This document shows, one piece after another, positions 34,501-45,565 of a DNA stretch of 64,000 nt. This DNA comes from Spirometra erinaceieuropaei (taxonomy: Eukaryota; Platyhelminthes; Cestoda; Diphyllobothriidea; Diphyllobothriidae): positions 1,414,524 to 1,478,523 of the forward strand of contig CACRXP010000045.1 of the NCBI GenBank assembly GCA_902702965.1, given 5' to 3'. Every line of letters starts with the position of its first letter. Within the stretch, counting starts at the first letter, position 1. The notes under the pieces are model-generated. The model did no database searches and was not told where the DNA came from. It saw only the letters and a list, made by a program, of their open reading frames with translations. The translations under genes were made by a program, and so were the position numbers.

Positions 34501-36639
34501 TCGACGATATCTCTGCTAAGCAGTCAACCTTGAGGCTCTGTCTGCCGGAGTGGTGTAGTCGACCCCGGGCACGCTGGACACCCCCCTGCACCTTGTACGA
34601 GCGTGCCCATCCAACAACATAAGTTGACGAGGAGGCACTAGTGCACCGCTCAATTGTTGCCTCGAATGCGCTTTTTGCCCCCGGATCGAGCCGCCAATTC
34701 GATCACCGTTGACGCACGTCATCTAGCCCTCGTGTGCCCTATACCAAAGCGACCGCTTCATCACTTTCTCCAAGGTCGACACATTCACTTTGCTTTGTGA
34801 CCGCCGGCAAGCTGTAGACGACCGTGATCCTCACACCACCCGCCGGTCTTCGCCTTGTCGCGTCAAGCTTATTCATCCTCCCTGTAGAAGCCCCACACGC
34901 GCCATCCTTGTAACACGAATAGAAATTCACATCTAGGCGGCCCAAACCGTCCTTGCCTCATGCAATGCGACAGACCATTTGGCCACAGGGCCCTTGAGCT
35001 CTCGCCCACAAGCCCAGAAAAGCAGTTGATATAAAGCATAACTTTATATTGTCAGCACATTCCCTGAATTTGACAGAGGTAATCTCTCACTCTGGTATCT
35101 CTACCATGTTCCGCTGCTTAATGACTGATGGTCTGAAGCAATGGGTGCACATAAGATTACAGACTCTCATTTACGCGTATATTTGCGTCTAAATGTCCGT
35201 TCTTTTTCCATGCCAGGGCAGAAAACTAAAATCAATAACTGCGCACCGTGTTTTCTGTTTTAGAATGCTTTCTGGACAGTCTGAATACCCCTGTGTGGGA
35301 CAACAGTCTCAAAATGTAACCTGGCGTCTAATTCGAGACAATGTTCCAATTGAGCTGGTGTTGGGTACGTGGAAGACGAATTTGTGCCTTAAAATGTTAC
35401 CTTGTGGTTGGCTGATGACGCTCTGTTCTCCGAAACGCGCACGCTACATATGTGTAGGTTTGCCATCAAAGTGCATAGTTACTAGACGCATCCTAACTAG
35501 GCCATTGGTGACTAATCATCACCCTAAAACAAATAGTACTCGCTAGATATGGGTAGCGCGCAACAAAATGGAAAAAGGCCAATCACCACCAAAAAAACCC
35601 CGTTTCCCAGTCATCAGCCAACTGGGTGACCAAGTAACGTGGGTTCAATTCCTAGGCTTGGTAGTTGGACTTGGTCGACTGATGACCGTGGATAGGCAAG
35701 AAACAACTCCAGTCGTGTTCCTCCACTGCCTTGCCACCTCTCCCACACTACTGACTGCTTCTTACTGTGCGTCCTCTTTCGACGGCTTTAGATTGGAGCC
35801 CTAAAGCATGTTTCCTCTTCCACTCAGATGAGTGAAACTCCACCCTCACGCCACTCTACCCTTCATTTCTGCAATTCTCACTTGTAGATACCAGCGACTT
35901 CACAGTGTGCTGCAATGGGAGGGAAGTGCGTAACATTGAGGTGAGTTGTTTTCGGACTAACTGGAAATCCTGAAGTATTTTGTGGCGGAGCTAAGTGCCG
36001 TTTTTCTTTCGAATGCCTCCAGCCATCAGTGAGGTTTGCTTCAGAGACATGCCTCGCTGGGCTGAGGCAGTCTACAGTAAATTGCGTGACGGGCTTAGGC
36101 AAATTCACGCTGTCCCAATGATTGAGCTATCCCGCGCAAATTCGCTGAAACCTAAACGTAGTTCGTTATTCTTTTAAAGTAGAACTGATGCCTGTAAAAG
36201 GTGCTAAACCCCCACAGTCAGTGCGTAAATCTTCTGTTTGTGGAATTTCTGTATTTTCGTAGTTTGCATTGAAAAAACGTAATTGCAACAAATCATTGGC
36301 ATCTAGTCAGCAGTCAGCGAGGCTACGTGCTATCGCCTGCGGTGGTAGTGCGGTGTTTACGCTAAATTAGACACTATCAGGGAGTCTATTGAATGCGTGA
36401 CGGGAACATCTAGGGTAATTTATGATGAGCTCTCCTGGCGTCACGAGGAAATCGATATACGCAAATGCAGTGGCAGCTAATGGATTATGGGTTCTCTGAT
36501 CTTTCCTACTAATTAAGGCCCGCCGTTCCGCTTAATTCGCCGATGATGACCCCCGCAGTCGATCAAAACGATAATCGGCATTTTGGACAGGCGAGAGGAT
36601 GGGCGATGAAGTTAAAGTTTAGTTCAAGACACGGGGGAA
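34501..36639. other. No recognisable gene
   Basis: Several frames of 60-117 codons without motifs. A tRNA-like B-box string GTGGGTTCAATTCCTAGG lies at about 35639 with a possible SINE-type context, but the body does not align well. Confidence 0.4.
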
Positions 36640-36875
36640 TGGAGTAGCCATTTCTGACTTCTATTAGCCGTCGTCAACCAATCGTACCCAACCCCGAGTT
36701 GTGTAAGACCTGGGCCTCGATTCCGCGCCCTGTTGATTAGAAGGGGATTACCAACAAAGACAAGGGATGCAATGATGGTCATCTCTGGATTATTAGCTGT
36801 CATCAGCCAGTAACACCCAACTCCGGCTTTGGGAGGGCATGAGCTTCGAACCCAGGTCCTTTTGGCCATTCAATC
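36640..36875 (-). mobile_element. Two SINE copies in tandem, minus strand
   Basis: The first (36640-36745) shows TTAGCCGTCGTCAACCAATC and CCCAACCCCGAG. The second (36746-36875) begins ATTACCAACAAAGACAAGGG and shows GATTATTAGCTGTCATCAGC. Both are diverged. Unlike the dimers elsewhere, these are head to tail. Confidence 0.75.
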
Positions 36876-36939
36876 TTCTCTTCCGTCGGTCACGATCGGG
36901 AATATTAACTTGTCGACAGAAACGAATAGGCGAGCGCCA

Positions 36940-37070
36940 GGAAACAGTTCAGAAGAAGATGCGATCATTGGAACAAGAAGTTCGGTTGTCCTGACGTTTT
37001 GGATTCTTACTCGAGCCCACGACAGCTGTCTCCACTACCTTTATCTGCGACTGTATCCGATGGTGGGTTC
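36940..37070 (-). mobile_element. Decayed Penelope 3' end, one of an inverted pair
   Basis: CCAGGAAACAGTTCAGAAG, GATGCGATCATTGGAACAAG and CCTGACGTTTTGGATTC match the 3' ends at 8950 and 46450 in order. The hammerhead-like core is damaged: the CTGATGA box and the GAAAC box are both changed. A related segment in opposite orientation lies at 37620-37700 (GAGTGAGAATCCGAAACGTC), so the two form an inverted pair about 600 bases apart. Confidence 0.65.
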
Positions 37071-37165
37071 GAGTGAGAAGCGAGGTTTGGTTCCACAGCC
37101 CCACTTGATCGATAACATATATTAACTTACTAAAACAATTTTAGTTAATATATCTAACTCAGCCA

Positions 37166-37585
37166 ATCACTGGATTAGGAAGGGAAAGGGAGCGCACACA
37201 GAGCTCGAATTACGCGCAGGTAAGTGAGTGAAGATGGCGTGTACACACTTACCTCCGACACAACCACTCGTTGGATGTAGAGGATAAGGAGAGCGCAGTC
37301 ACAACTGGAAGGCCAAGGAGGTAACCGCGCGGAAATTCGCGGTGTATGGCCATTGTAGTGGAATTGACGGAGTTTCACACCGTCCGGACAATTCCATTAG
37401 CAAGTCTACCTGGCCACTCGCTAGATTAGGAGAGTAAAGAGAGCGCAAATAGGGCTAGAAGCACGCGCAGGGAAGCGCGTGTGAACTGATACCTGAAGTA
37501 ACCAGGACTGGCGTAAAGGCACTCCTTCTCCCCTGAAACAGTCACTCGCTGGATTAAAATGGTAAGGAAGATGAGAATACGTGAT
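37166..37585 (+). repeat. Spaced degenerate repeat between Penelope ends
   Basis: A segment of the type CACTCGCTGGATTAGGAGAG followed by GAGAGCGCA and ACGCGCAGG occurs at about 37166, 37262, 37424 and 37545. The spacing is uneven (about 96, 162 and 121 bases). The copies share the order of blocks but not exact sequence. The region is bracketed by the inverted Penelope ends and may be part of that element's non-coding sequence. Confidence 0.55.
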
Positions 37586-37844
37586 ATTCAAATCGTCTAA
37601 AATTTTTTAGAAAGTTAAACATATGGTATCACTCAAGTGGGGCTGCGGGACCAATCCTCTCCGAGTGAGAATCCGAAACGTCAGACTAATAAAACTTCTT
37701 ATTCGAGTGATCGCATATTAACTTGTGTTGGAAGTGAGTTCATCGATCGGGTTATAGGACACGATCGTTCAGCTGAGCCTTGAAGCTCCATGAAGAACAC
37801 TCGCAGGCAGTCGCATAACCGACAGCAATGATACAGAAGGTGGT

Positions 37845-37990
37845 ACCAACAAAGTCAAGGGAGAATGGGATGGTCATTTTTGGATTATTAACCATCTTCG
37901 GACCTACCCAACCCCAGGTTTGAAGGCACCTGGTGTTCGGACTCGTGTGTTCTTAGCTATTGAGCGTTAGTAAGTCCAAGCTTTAACCAC
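37845..37990 (-). mobile_element. tRNA-derived SINE, diverged
   Basis: ACCAACAAAGTCAAGGGAGA, TGGTCATTTTTGGATTATTA and CACCTGGTGTTCGGACTCGT follow the order of the minus-strand family. Confidence 0.65.
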
Positions 37991-38074
37991 TATTCTGTCA
38001 TTTTCGACCGGGAATATTAACTATAGAGGTATAAAGATTGTTTGTCCAACGATATATATATATATATATATAAA

Positions 38075-38690
38075 TATCATGGTAGGGGCGCTCACCGATC
38101 GTTCATACGGAACTCACTCGTTCCGTTGTGCCTTAAGGGCCCTCTTTCGAGCCCAACCAGCAGCCGCACAGCGGCGCATGATATATAGGCAGAATGGTAT
38201 TACCGACAAAGACAAGGGAGACTGGAATGGCCATTTCTGGCTTATTAGCCGTCGTCAGCCAGCCATACCCAAGCCCGAAGTGTGGAACACCCGAGCCTCG
38301 AACTCGCGACCTGTTGGTTTAGAAGTCCACGCCTCTACCCACCGGGCCACGAGCCCGTTGCCTTGTCGGTTTTCGATCGGGAATATACAATGGTAGGGGG
38401 CGCTCACCGATCGTTCATACGGAACTCACTCGTTCCGTTGTGCCTTAAGGGCTCTCTCTCGAGCCCAACCAGCAGCCGCACAGCGAAAACCGACAAGGCA
38501 ACGGGCTCGTGGCCCGGTGGGTAGAGGCGTGGACTTCTAAACCAACAGGTCGCGAGTTCGAGGCTCGGGTGTTCCACACTTCGGGCTTGGGTATGGCTGG
38601 CTGACGACGGCTAATAAGCCAGAAATGGCCATTCCAGTCTCCCTTGTCTTTGTCGGTAATACCATTCTGCCTATATATATATATATATAT
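38075..38690. mobile_element. SINE inverted dimer with perfect 195-bp arms
   Basis: The left arm (38181-38375, minus SINE) and right arm (38484-38678, plus SINE) are, by base-by-base reading, exact reverse complements over 195 bases, including a short AT tail on each outer end. The 108-base loop holds a direct copy (38391-38483) of the flank module that also precedes the left arm (38075-38180). Runs of TA lie on both outer sides (38051-38072 and 38672-38690). The plus arm has A-box-like GTGGCCCGGTGGGTAGAGG and B-box-like GGTCGCGAGTTCGAGGC. Two separate old insertions would not match perfectly, so the arms are products of one recent event or are kept identical by conversion. Confidence 0.93.
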
Positions 38691-38714
38691 GACTTGGGCC
38701 CCACCGTTTATGAG

Positions 38715-39100
38715 CGTCTGCTATACCATGATCAGCCAATCGTGACCCTCGCGTGCGCTGACAGTTGTCCGGTACCTGGTTCTCTGGAGATAGATGCGCA
38801 TGCGCTCCCGCTAGGTACACAGGTCGTGTGCATGGCTGCCCAGTCATCCGCGTACTTTCTGCTGTTGCTGTTGTTGGTCAGGTGTTTGTTGTCGACTAGG
38901 GGATGTGGAGTGGAGCGCCAAGGTGCGGGTTCGGCCGCGCTATCTACCCCCGCCCTCCGCGCCTCCGGTCATCATGACTCTGCCTTGACACCGGGCTCAG
39001 GCGGGAAGGAGGAAAGAGTGCGGTAGAATCTGCGCAAGTCACCGTGCCTGCTTCACCTTGCTGTGGAACACACGGCGGTCATCGTCGGATGCGGCGGTTG
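38715..39100 (-). repeat. Dispersed repeat B, near full copy
   Basis: Minus orientation with GTACCTGGTTCTCTGGAGAT, ATGGCTGCCCAGTCATCC, TTGCTGTTGTTGGTCAGG, GCGCCAAGGTGCGGGTTCGG, GACTCTGCCTTGACACCGGG and GAGTGCGGTAGAATC. It begins about 25 bases after the SINE dimer's TA run. Confidence 0.85.
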
Positions 39101-39353
39101 AAATATCATACGTATGACTTAAGTATTTGCCTGCGGAGGTTTGAATAAACAATCTTTTCCAAGGCCCCGTCTGTCACCCTAAAATATTTTGTATTACGAT
39201 GAAACACAAACACCCCCCTTCCCCACAGTTCTGGTCTCCGCACATTCGTGTTAACTATGCGGCTGTTCTCATTTAAGCCGGGAACAGGGTCGCATCAAAT
39301 GTTGTTGTTTTTGCTGATGCCTCGGTCACCTGTGTTTTGTTTGTTACTTCGAG

Positions 39354-39629
39354 TTTCTACTGAGACAACGCGATGTGAAGCCGACTCGCGGAAGGCGCAC
39401 CAGCGTGGACTTTCAACAGGGTCAACTCTGCCTCACCTTCACCTTCTACGCCAGCCCGACACGTCGCTTCGCTGCCCTCATTCGAGCCGCCTTCACCTCC
39501 ACTATCAGTCTAGGCTACGAGGATGTGGTTTCCCAGGTTACCTCAGCGGAGAAGCTGACTCATCTGGTGCGTTTCGGGCTTCAGTTGAGCAACTGGAAGC
39601 TGCGAATCAACTCCCTTGATGGCAGCTAG
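39354..39629 (+). CDS. Candidate terminal exon, protein not recognised
   Basis: A pyrimidine-rich stretch (TGTGTTTTGTTTGTTACTTC) runs into AG at 39352-39353, with an alternative AG at 39363-39364. The frame is open from 39318 and ends in TAG at 39627-39629. The product is about 90 residues and protein-like: LRQRDVKPTRGRRTSV, then alternating hydrophobic stretches (QLCLTFTFYASP, RFAALIRAAFTSTISLGYED), and an ending LSNWKLRINSLDGS. I do not recognise the family. There is no convincing polyadenylation signal close downstream, and the preceding sequence is repeat B, so the rest of the gene would lie further left. A chance frame is possible, but codon composition and the ordered hydrophobic pattern favour coding. 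Confidence 0.4.
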   Translation, partial: FLLRQRDVKPTRGRRTSVDFQQGQLCLTFTFYASPTRRFAALIRAAFTSTISLGYEDVVSQVTSAEKLTHLVRFGLQLSNWKLRINSLDGS

Positions 39630-40829
39630 TTCCCTATCCCCACGTCCCCCCTCTCCATCCCCCCTCTCTCTCTCAATGCTCTGGGCGGACGGACAAAAAC
39701 GCTTCCAACGTTGTTACTAATTTTACGCTCTTACTCAGGATCTGGGCTTGCGGCGGGATGTGCGTGTGCACAGACAGGAAACTTTTCATATTTTCGGTTT
39801 AATTTTACATTTTTTATTTGCATACGAAGATAGTCCCTCTGAAAGGCGTACAAATTATTCCATTTCTGTGCGCTAAATACACAAAATTTGCTTTAACTCG
39901 CGTCAATTTATTCTGTTGTTTAACCGATTTCGTTGCTGTGGCAACCGCGGGACCCGCGAATTCGCACAATCTTTTTATGCTCACGGACTGCCGGGGTGCG
40001 GATTGTTTCTCTTGGTTTCAGCGAAGGTGCTTCTACGATGCGGTTGTTTTCTCTTGTAAAAAAGAGTAAGCCTCGGGGTTTCGTTTGTCGTTAAATCTCA
40101 GTTGTCCAGAGGCGAGGTAGGCATGGACGGAACCAAATTCCTAGGTGCTTCTGACTTTTCTCTCACTTGTGTTCATCCTTCGCTAAGAAGAAATTTCACC
40201 TGAGAGGAAGTGGGGCGAATGCTGCAAATAGGGCAGTTTATAACGTCTTAAACAGGGGGATTGAAAACTGTTTAAGTGTTGTCGAGGTTCTGCTTTGCGG
40301 TGAGCACATGGTCTTACCTGCCTTCTCGAAGGAACTATGGCAGTTGTTGCTGCGGTCCTTTACAGTTGTCTGTGTAATCCAGCCCCGTGAATTCAATGGG
40401 GACTTACGCGTGATTTGGACGATAGTGTCCATAGTTGTGTGGTCGACAAGACAAAGATTCCCAATCATAAGTCAGGGAAGACGGAGTGAGTTGGACAACC
40501 TTTACCGTTTTGGAAGTGCGCACACAAATGCGATGTAGGCAACCGCCGCGAGCGCGCTCCAAACGAGTTGTTGTCTGTGTCCGCCTTCGAGGTGCTGAGA
40601 CCCAGCGCGTGTGTGCGCCTTTCGCTGTCTCCGCGTCCGCCAGCCAATCAGAGGGGGGACAGCGTTGATTGGCCTGGAGCACCCGCGAGGCTAGTGACAA
40701 GCCTCGCGTGTCCCAGCAGCGTATCGACAGGAAGTGTGAGGCGGACAGAAAGGCAGCTTGACAAAGGTGGAGCGTAAGGAGACGCGAACTGCCACAATAG
40801 CGAGCAATATGAATTCAACCGTCGCTGCC
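39630..40829. other. No clear gene; CpG-rich stretch with CCAAT boxes
   Basis: 40540-40780 is rich in CG dinucleotides and contains GCCAGCCAATCAGAGG and GTTGATTGGCCTGG, an opposed pair of CCAAT boxes about 30 bases apart. This arrangement is common in animal promoters (NF-Y sites), but no first exon is evident. A 123-codon plus frame at 40167-40538 shows no recognised domain. Confidence 0.35.
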
Positions 40830-41570
40830 GACAACGTCCACCGTGTGCTCTAGAGCAAGGTGAAGCAGGCACGGTGGCTTGTATGCGGATTATTTTATAG
40901 TGGGAGAAGGCTTGCGCAACGTCCACCGCACCCTATCCTCCTCACCCACCGGAGCCCGGTGTCAACACGTAATCAAGAAGAGTGGAGGCGGGAGGGGACA
41001 CGAGTGGCTGGCATGACGAAAACCTGCACTTAGACGTACCACCACACTGGCTGTTCCACAACAAACACTTGACCAGGATCCTAACCAACAAAACCAAAAT
41101 AAACGGATCAAAAGGACGAGGATGACTGGGCAACCATGCACACGACCTGTATACCCAGCAGGAGGGAAAATGCATCTACCGCCAGATAACCATGTGCATG
41201 AGAAGTGCCATCGCACACCAGGCTGCGAGGGTTATGGTTTAATGCTCATGACATAGCAGAAACCCACAAACCTTGGGGCCCAAAAGGATGGCACACAGCT
41301 CTGCATCTAACCTGGGCCATCATCCTTCAAAGGTTGGGTAACCAGTCAGTCAGCGAATGAGAGGCACTATCCATAAGGCATACACACACACTCCTTACAG
41401 GAGTGGGAGTGCCATAGGTCACTTTAAGCAGCCTCGCTCTCAGCCGACCAGTCCGCCACTGCACACAAACACACACATAGCTGGGCAAACTGCGGGGACT
41501 GATTTGAGGCGTCAGTCGGCAGGCTTCCAAGCCACGGCGCTTGGCGAGCCGTGAGAGTCTCAGACTCGAG
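40830..41570 (+). repeat. Dispersed repeat B, longest copy
   Basis: Starts GCCGACAACGTCCACCGTGT and runs through GCGGATTATTTTATAGTGGG, CGTCCACCGCACCCTATCC, GTGTCAACACGTAATCAAG, ACAACAAACACTTGACCAGG, TGACTGGGCAACCATGC, CTGTATACCCAGCAGG and CCAGGCTGCGAGGGTTATGG. The extension at 41380-41560 (CCGACCAGTCCGCCACTGCA, AGGCTTCCAAGCCACGG) matches 20660-20770. This copy suggests a full length near 700 bases. Confidence 0.8.
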
Positions 41571-41929
41571 TCACGCATGCAGCAGAGGAGCCGCATGGAG
41601 CCGAGACGCCCATTTCCACTTGCATTGGACGTGGCAATCGGGCGCTTGTGATGGGTGATAGTGTCGAGAGGTTCGGGTGCTGGTGGAGGATGAATGATGT
41701 AGCCGGCGTTGTCTGCTGCACGTTTTCGTGAATATGCATTAGACCTTACTAGCCCCTGCGGTGAGCGAATAGACAAGGCAGTAAAGACAGTTAATGCGGG
41801 TGTGACGAGTGTAGATTGGTGCTCCAGGCACTGGTTCGCCAGGCTCTGTGAGATGGGTCCTCAGGTGGCCTACCAGGCCGATGCGTGTGGTGGATGTTCA
41901 ATTGCCATGAGAACAGGCATGAACCAAGT
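41571..41929. other. Probable 3' untranslated part of the RTE-type LINE
   Basis: No coding sequence. It lies directly downstream (minus strand) of the LINE pseudogene, and its 3' boundary cannot be set from one copy. Confidence 0.35.
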
Positions 41930-42960
41930 TCACATCACTGCACTTGGGAGTGTTAGCGGTGATGGCAGGAAGTGTTGGGACATCAGACGTCGTCCCAACT
42001 TTAGGGGAGTGCGTGAGGATGCCGTGGTGGCGATACTAGGCCACCGATGTCGATGAAGGGGTAGGGGCAGGGCGGATGATGTCGGTGGACGGTGACGGCG
42101 GGACAGCAACAGTGTCGTCGGCGGTGACGGGGGTGCCGATCGGTGCGGGGTTTGCGGCAGGGGCGAGAGTGGGAGAAGAGGTATACGTTGTCGAATTGAT
42201 GGCGCATTGAATCCGAGGGTGTCCAACGAGACCGACTCGTGCGCGGAATGTGCGTTGACAGCGCGGGCATGTACGAAGCGGCGGAGGATTGGTACTGTGG
42301 AGGCGAGGCACTTGTGATTTGAGGGCCTCTCTTTCGGCTTTGGCGGCGGCGGCGGCGATCCGATTTGTTTTGTAGATTGCAGCACCGGTATCCACTTCTC
42401 CTCTCCAGGTCGGTCTGGTCTGGGCGAGGTTCTCCCAGATCTCTGGACTGAAATGAAATCGGCGGCGACATCACAACTGAAAAGTTATTTTGGTATTCGT
42501 GTATCTTCCATCCTCACGAGCTGGCCGCTCAAACGTAGCGGCAGTTGCCTCAACATGGCGTGAATGCTGAGGATGCGGGCCTGTGTCGGGAATCCTGTCT
42601 TGCTATCTCAATGTTGGTATTCTACGAAGACAGCTGAGTTGAGTTTCTTGGCATGGCTGGGGTAGACGGTTCAAGTCTCTGCTCCGTGGAGAAGTGTCAT
42701 CGGGACGACGGTCTTGTACATCTTCAGTTTGGCATTCAGTTGGAGGTCGTGACGATTCCACATGGGGTTCTGCAGCCGGCCGAAGACTTGGCTGGCTTTG
42801 GCGATCCGGTGGACAACTTCATCGTCGAGTCTGGTGCTGTTAGAAAGTGTGCTTCCGAGATGAGCAAAATTATCTACGGTTTTGAGTTGATGGCCGTCGA
42901 CCGTGATTCGACTATGACAGCAGTGTTGCGGATCCGTGTGGTTGACGCACACGCCAGAGT
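41930..42960 (-). pseudogene. RTE-type LINE, C-terminal part of ORF, broken
   Basis: The minus strand reads [38 protein letters not shown] and [12 protein letters not shown] with LLHGAET. This is the conserved segment C-terminal to the polymerase core in RTE-type LINEs. It continues through RILSIHAMLRQLPLR with in-frame stops near 42670, 42600 and 42490. After a frameshift it shows DTGAAIYKTNRIAAAAAKA and a zinc-finger-like tail CPRCQRTFRARVGLVGHP with a downstream Cys, which is typical of the C-terminus of this group in flatworms and other animals. The endonuclease and polymerase core are missing. The left part of a foldback element begins close upstream at about 43046. Confidence 0.85.
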
Positions 42961-43045
42961 TACCCGAGGCAGGAACTCGTCAAACAGGGCACCGAAGTGG
43001 AGCTCTAAACCAGTTTTTTGTGCTGGTTGGTGGCTGTCTTGCATA

Positions 43046-43263
43046 CGTTGACCGAAATATATTGCCTATTCGAAAAGGCTTCTAAATTAGGCTTGTAATG
43101 TTAATGATCGTGCAACAGAATCCCATACCACGCCGTCGGCGCTTGAACGAGCGTCTTCCCGGTCGCCTGCAAAAACTCTGTTCTGCAAACAATGTTTACC
43201 TACGTAGTGCGAACTTTACCTATCGATTTTCAACGCCCTTATAAATTCACATATATTTTTAGG

Positions 43264-43306
<43 letters not shown>

Positions 43307-44001
43307 CATATAATATTGATCTCTTTAATCAGTTGGCAGCAAATTACGGCGTCCGCCAATTCTACACCCTAAGTTGGAGTATTATCTGGTTTTGAAAAAC
43401 TTTTTCAATTTTCGAATAACTTTGAACACTACTTGCCGTTAAACATACATTCGGTGTCTCTGTGTGAGGAAATTCATGCAATTTTATACGGCGTTAAGAA
43501 GATACTGTATGGGATTCATGAAATTTTTCGGCGGATTTAAACCATATAGCGAACTTTACAAGCAAAATTAATAAATGCAAAGATGCGGGGTTTTTTAAAT
43601 GGATATTCCGCGGTCCTAAAAATCTCATAATAAGCAACTTTTTAAAAATCGACAAAGGCTTTTTCCTCAAGTATTAAGTTTGAAGAAGGCGTGCTTTGCT
43701 ACAAACTGAGATAATGAACAAATATTGTTGTGAATTATTTCTATAAAATATATTTGAATCTATAAGGATATCCAAAATCGACGAGAAAACTGCATACCTC
43801 CTAAGCAGCATTTTTTGCAGACCATAGTTTTCGAAGACGGCCGGAAAGAACTCGTTCAAAAGCCAGCATCCTGCCATGACTGAAATATCCTGGGATTATA
43901 TTGCATGGCAATTGATAAAGCAAACATTCTAAGAATATCTTTTCTAGCTGAAAAAAATCGCAGGATTTCGGTGAAAATTCCATGAGATAGCACATTCACT
44001 G
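43046..44001. mobile_element. Foldback element, left end truncated
   Basis: The right end in reverse reads CAGTGAATGTGCTATCTCAT, the family signature, and ends at 44001. The left part starts inside the arm (ACCGAAATATATTGCC, TGTTAATGATCGTGC) without the terminal 20 bases. A (TA)n run of about 40 bases (43264-43302) interrupts the left arm where related copies have TTTTATAGA. Short frames inside are mirror images between arms. Confidence 0.75.
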
Positions 44002-45565
44002 TGGTTCTTCGTTAAGTTCACTGAGAAGCCAACTGATATGAAGAAGCAGTACAGAGCTAACCCAAATCACTTAGAGGGGACCTTACTCTCTTCCTGACGT
44101 TACATCGGATGGGCCCTTCTCTAGTCGTGGAGGATATTTACTATGGTGTTTTTCTGTGAAAACACATTTTGAGGCTTCAGGTTTTCACTCTGATAAGTCC
44201 AAAACGTTCCAGCAGAAATAACTCACGTTACTTTCCACACTGAGTTTTTGGCTGTTTTATCATGACCTCATGCATTGGCTGACCCTACTCCGCCGACTTT
44301 GAACTCTTTGCTTAGATCAGAGTAGGGACTTTAAACAAAAACACACTTAAGGTCCCTCAAATACAGTAACATAAAAATATAAAAGTCGGAGGCCTGAACA
44401 GTTCTTAATGCGAAGGTGTTCCATATTCCTTGCTTTGTCGGGTAGTTGACCGAAGAGAAACATGAATATCGTTTATAACATACTGGAGGGGCTTACACGC
44501 ACTCTGCGTTAAAAGTGAGGCAATGGGAGAAGGGGAGGGAGGAGGGGAAGGGGGAGGAGGTGGAGGGGGAGGAGGGGAGGGGTAGGGTCTCGGGGACACC
44601 TGATCAGTTCCGTTGGCACGTCGGAACAAAACGTCCCCATTCTCTTAATTTATCCGAACATCGCGTTCGACAGTGCGCAGATGCTAATGATCGCGATGGT
44701 GAAGGCTATCTGTCTGCAGTTACTGAAAACCGCATCCGCTTCTGGTTTTATTTTCAGGAAAACGCTTTTCTGCTTCTAAAAGTAACAGGCTACTTGGTAA
44801 TCTATCAGCGGGTTTCGATTTACCATCATCTAGCCCATATGGATCGATTTCCCACAAGAAGTTGTCTCAACCAACAGAGAGAATGTTAAAATTTGTTACG
44901 ATGCTTAATATCAGCAGATGTATTTGACGCATTATTGGCTCTGAAAGTCTATTTGTAGGCACCTACTTCGTCCTAAAATCCAGAACATGGAACAGTTGAA
45001 AGTTCCCATATAGAGATCTTCCGGGTACTTGACGAATTTTCGCATTTTCTTTGAGCATCAAAACTGGACCACACATACATACGTTTCCCGAAGAGGTCCA
45101 TCCATATCTCTCTTCAGGTTGTTATAGCAACCGTAAGGCACCCGAATACGCTTGAAACAATCGGTCCGTTCGGCCAGCTGGTTTAAACAACGCGTTGCGA
45201 TAACTCCGTGTGTTGTCTCAGCAGGAAGTCATAAGTATACTTCAAGAAAAAATGTTTTCTCATCCAAGAACGAAAAGATATCCCTTAAGAACGACTGAAG
45301 AAGGTTAAAATCTTGTTAGTGATATCTGATGAGCCTTGCATAGGCATATTAGCATCAAAATCGATTTGGCCATGAGTCGAGTTTAAATTACGCCTCGCAC
45401 CCATCAGTTTTGCGACCCCACTAAAGCCCTATTTTGCTTACTTGGAACTACACAAAGAGAGGCTTCGCACATATCTCGCGAGAGTTAGTGCGTGCCAAAA
45501 ATGTCGACTGGGTTAATGGCCAGTTCTTTCTAGGAGAAAGCAAATAAAAATATTTTTTTGACTTG
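44002..45565. other. No gene; G-rich strand segment
   Basis: 44522-44587 on the plus strand has about ten runs of three or more G separated by one to four bases, capable of G-quadruplex formation. The frames here follow that bias. The rest shows no feature. Confidence 0.5.

Noticed and set aside
34336..35000. Gypsy-type LTR retrotransposon
   Set aside because: Only a primer-site-like string supports it; no paired LTRs, protease or RT motifs were found, so it is listed only as a weak remnant.
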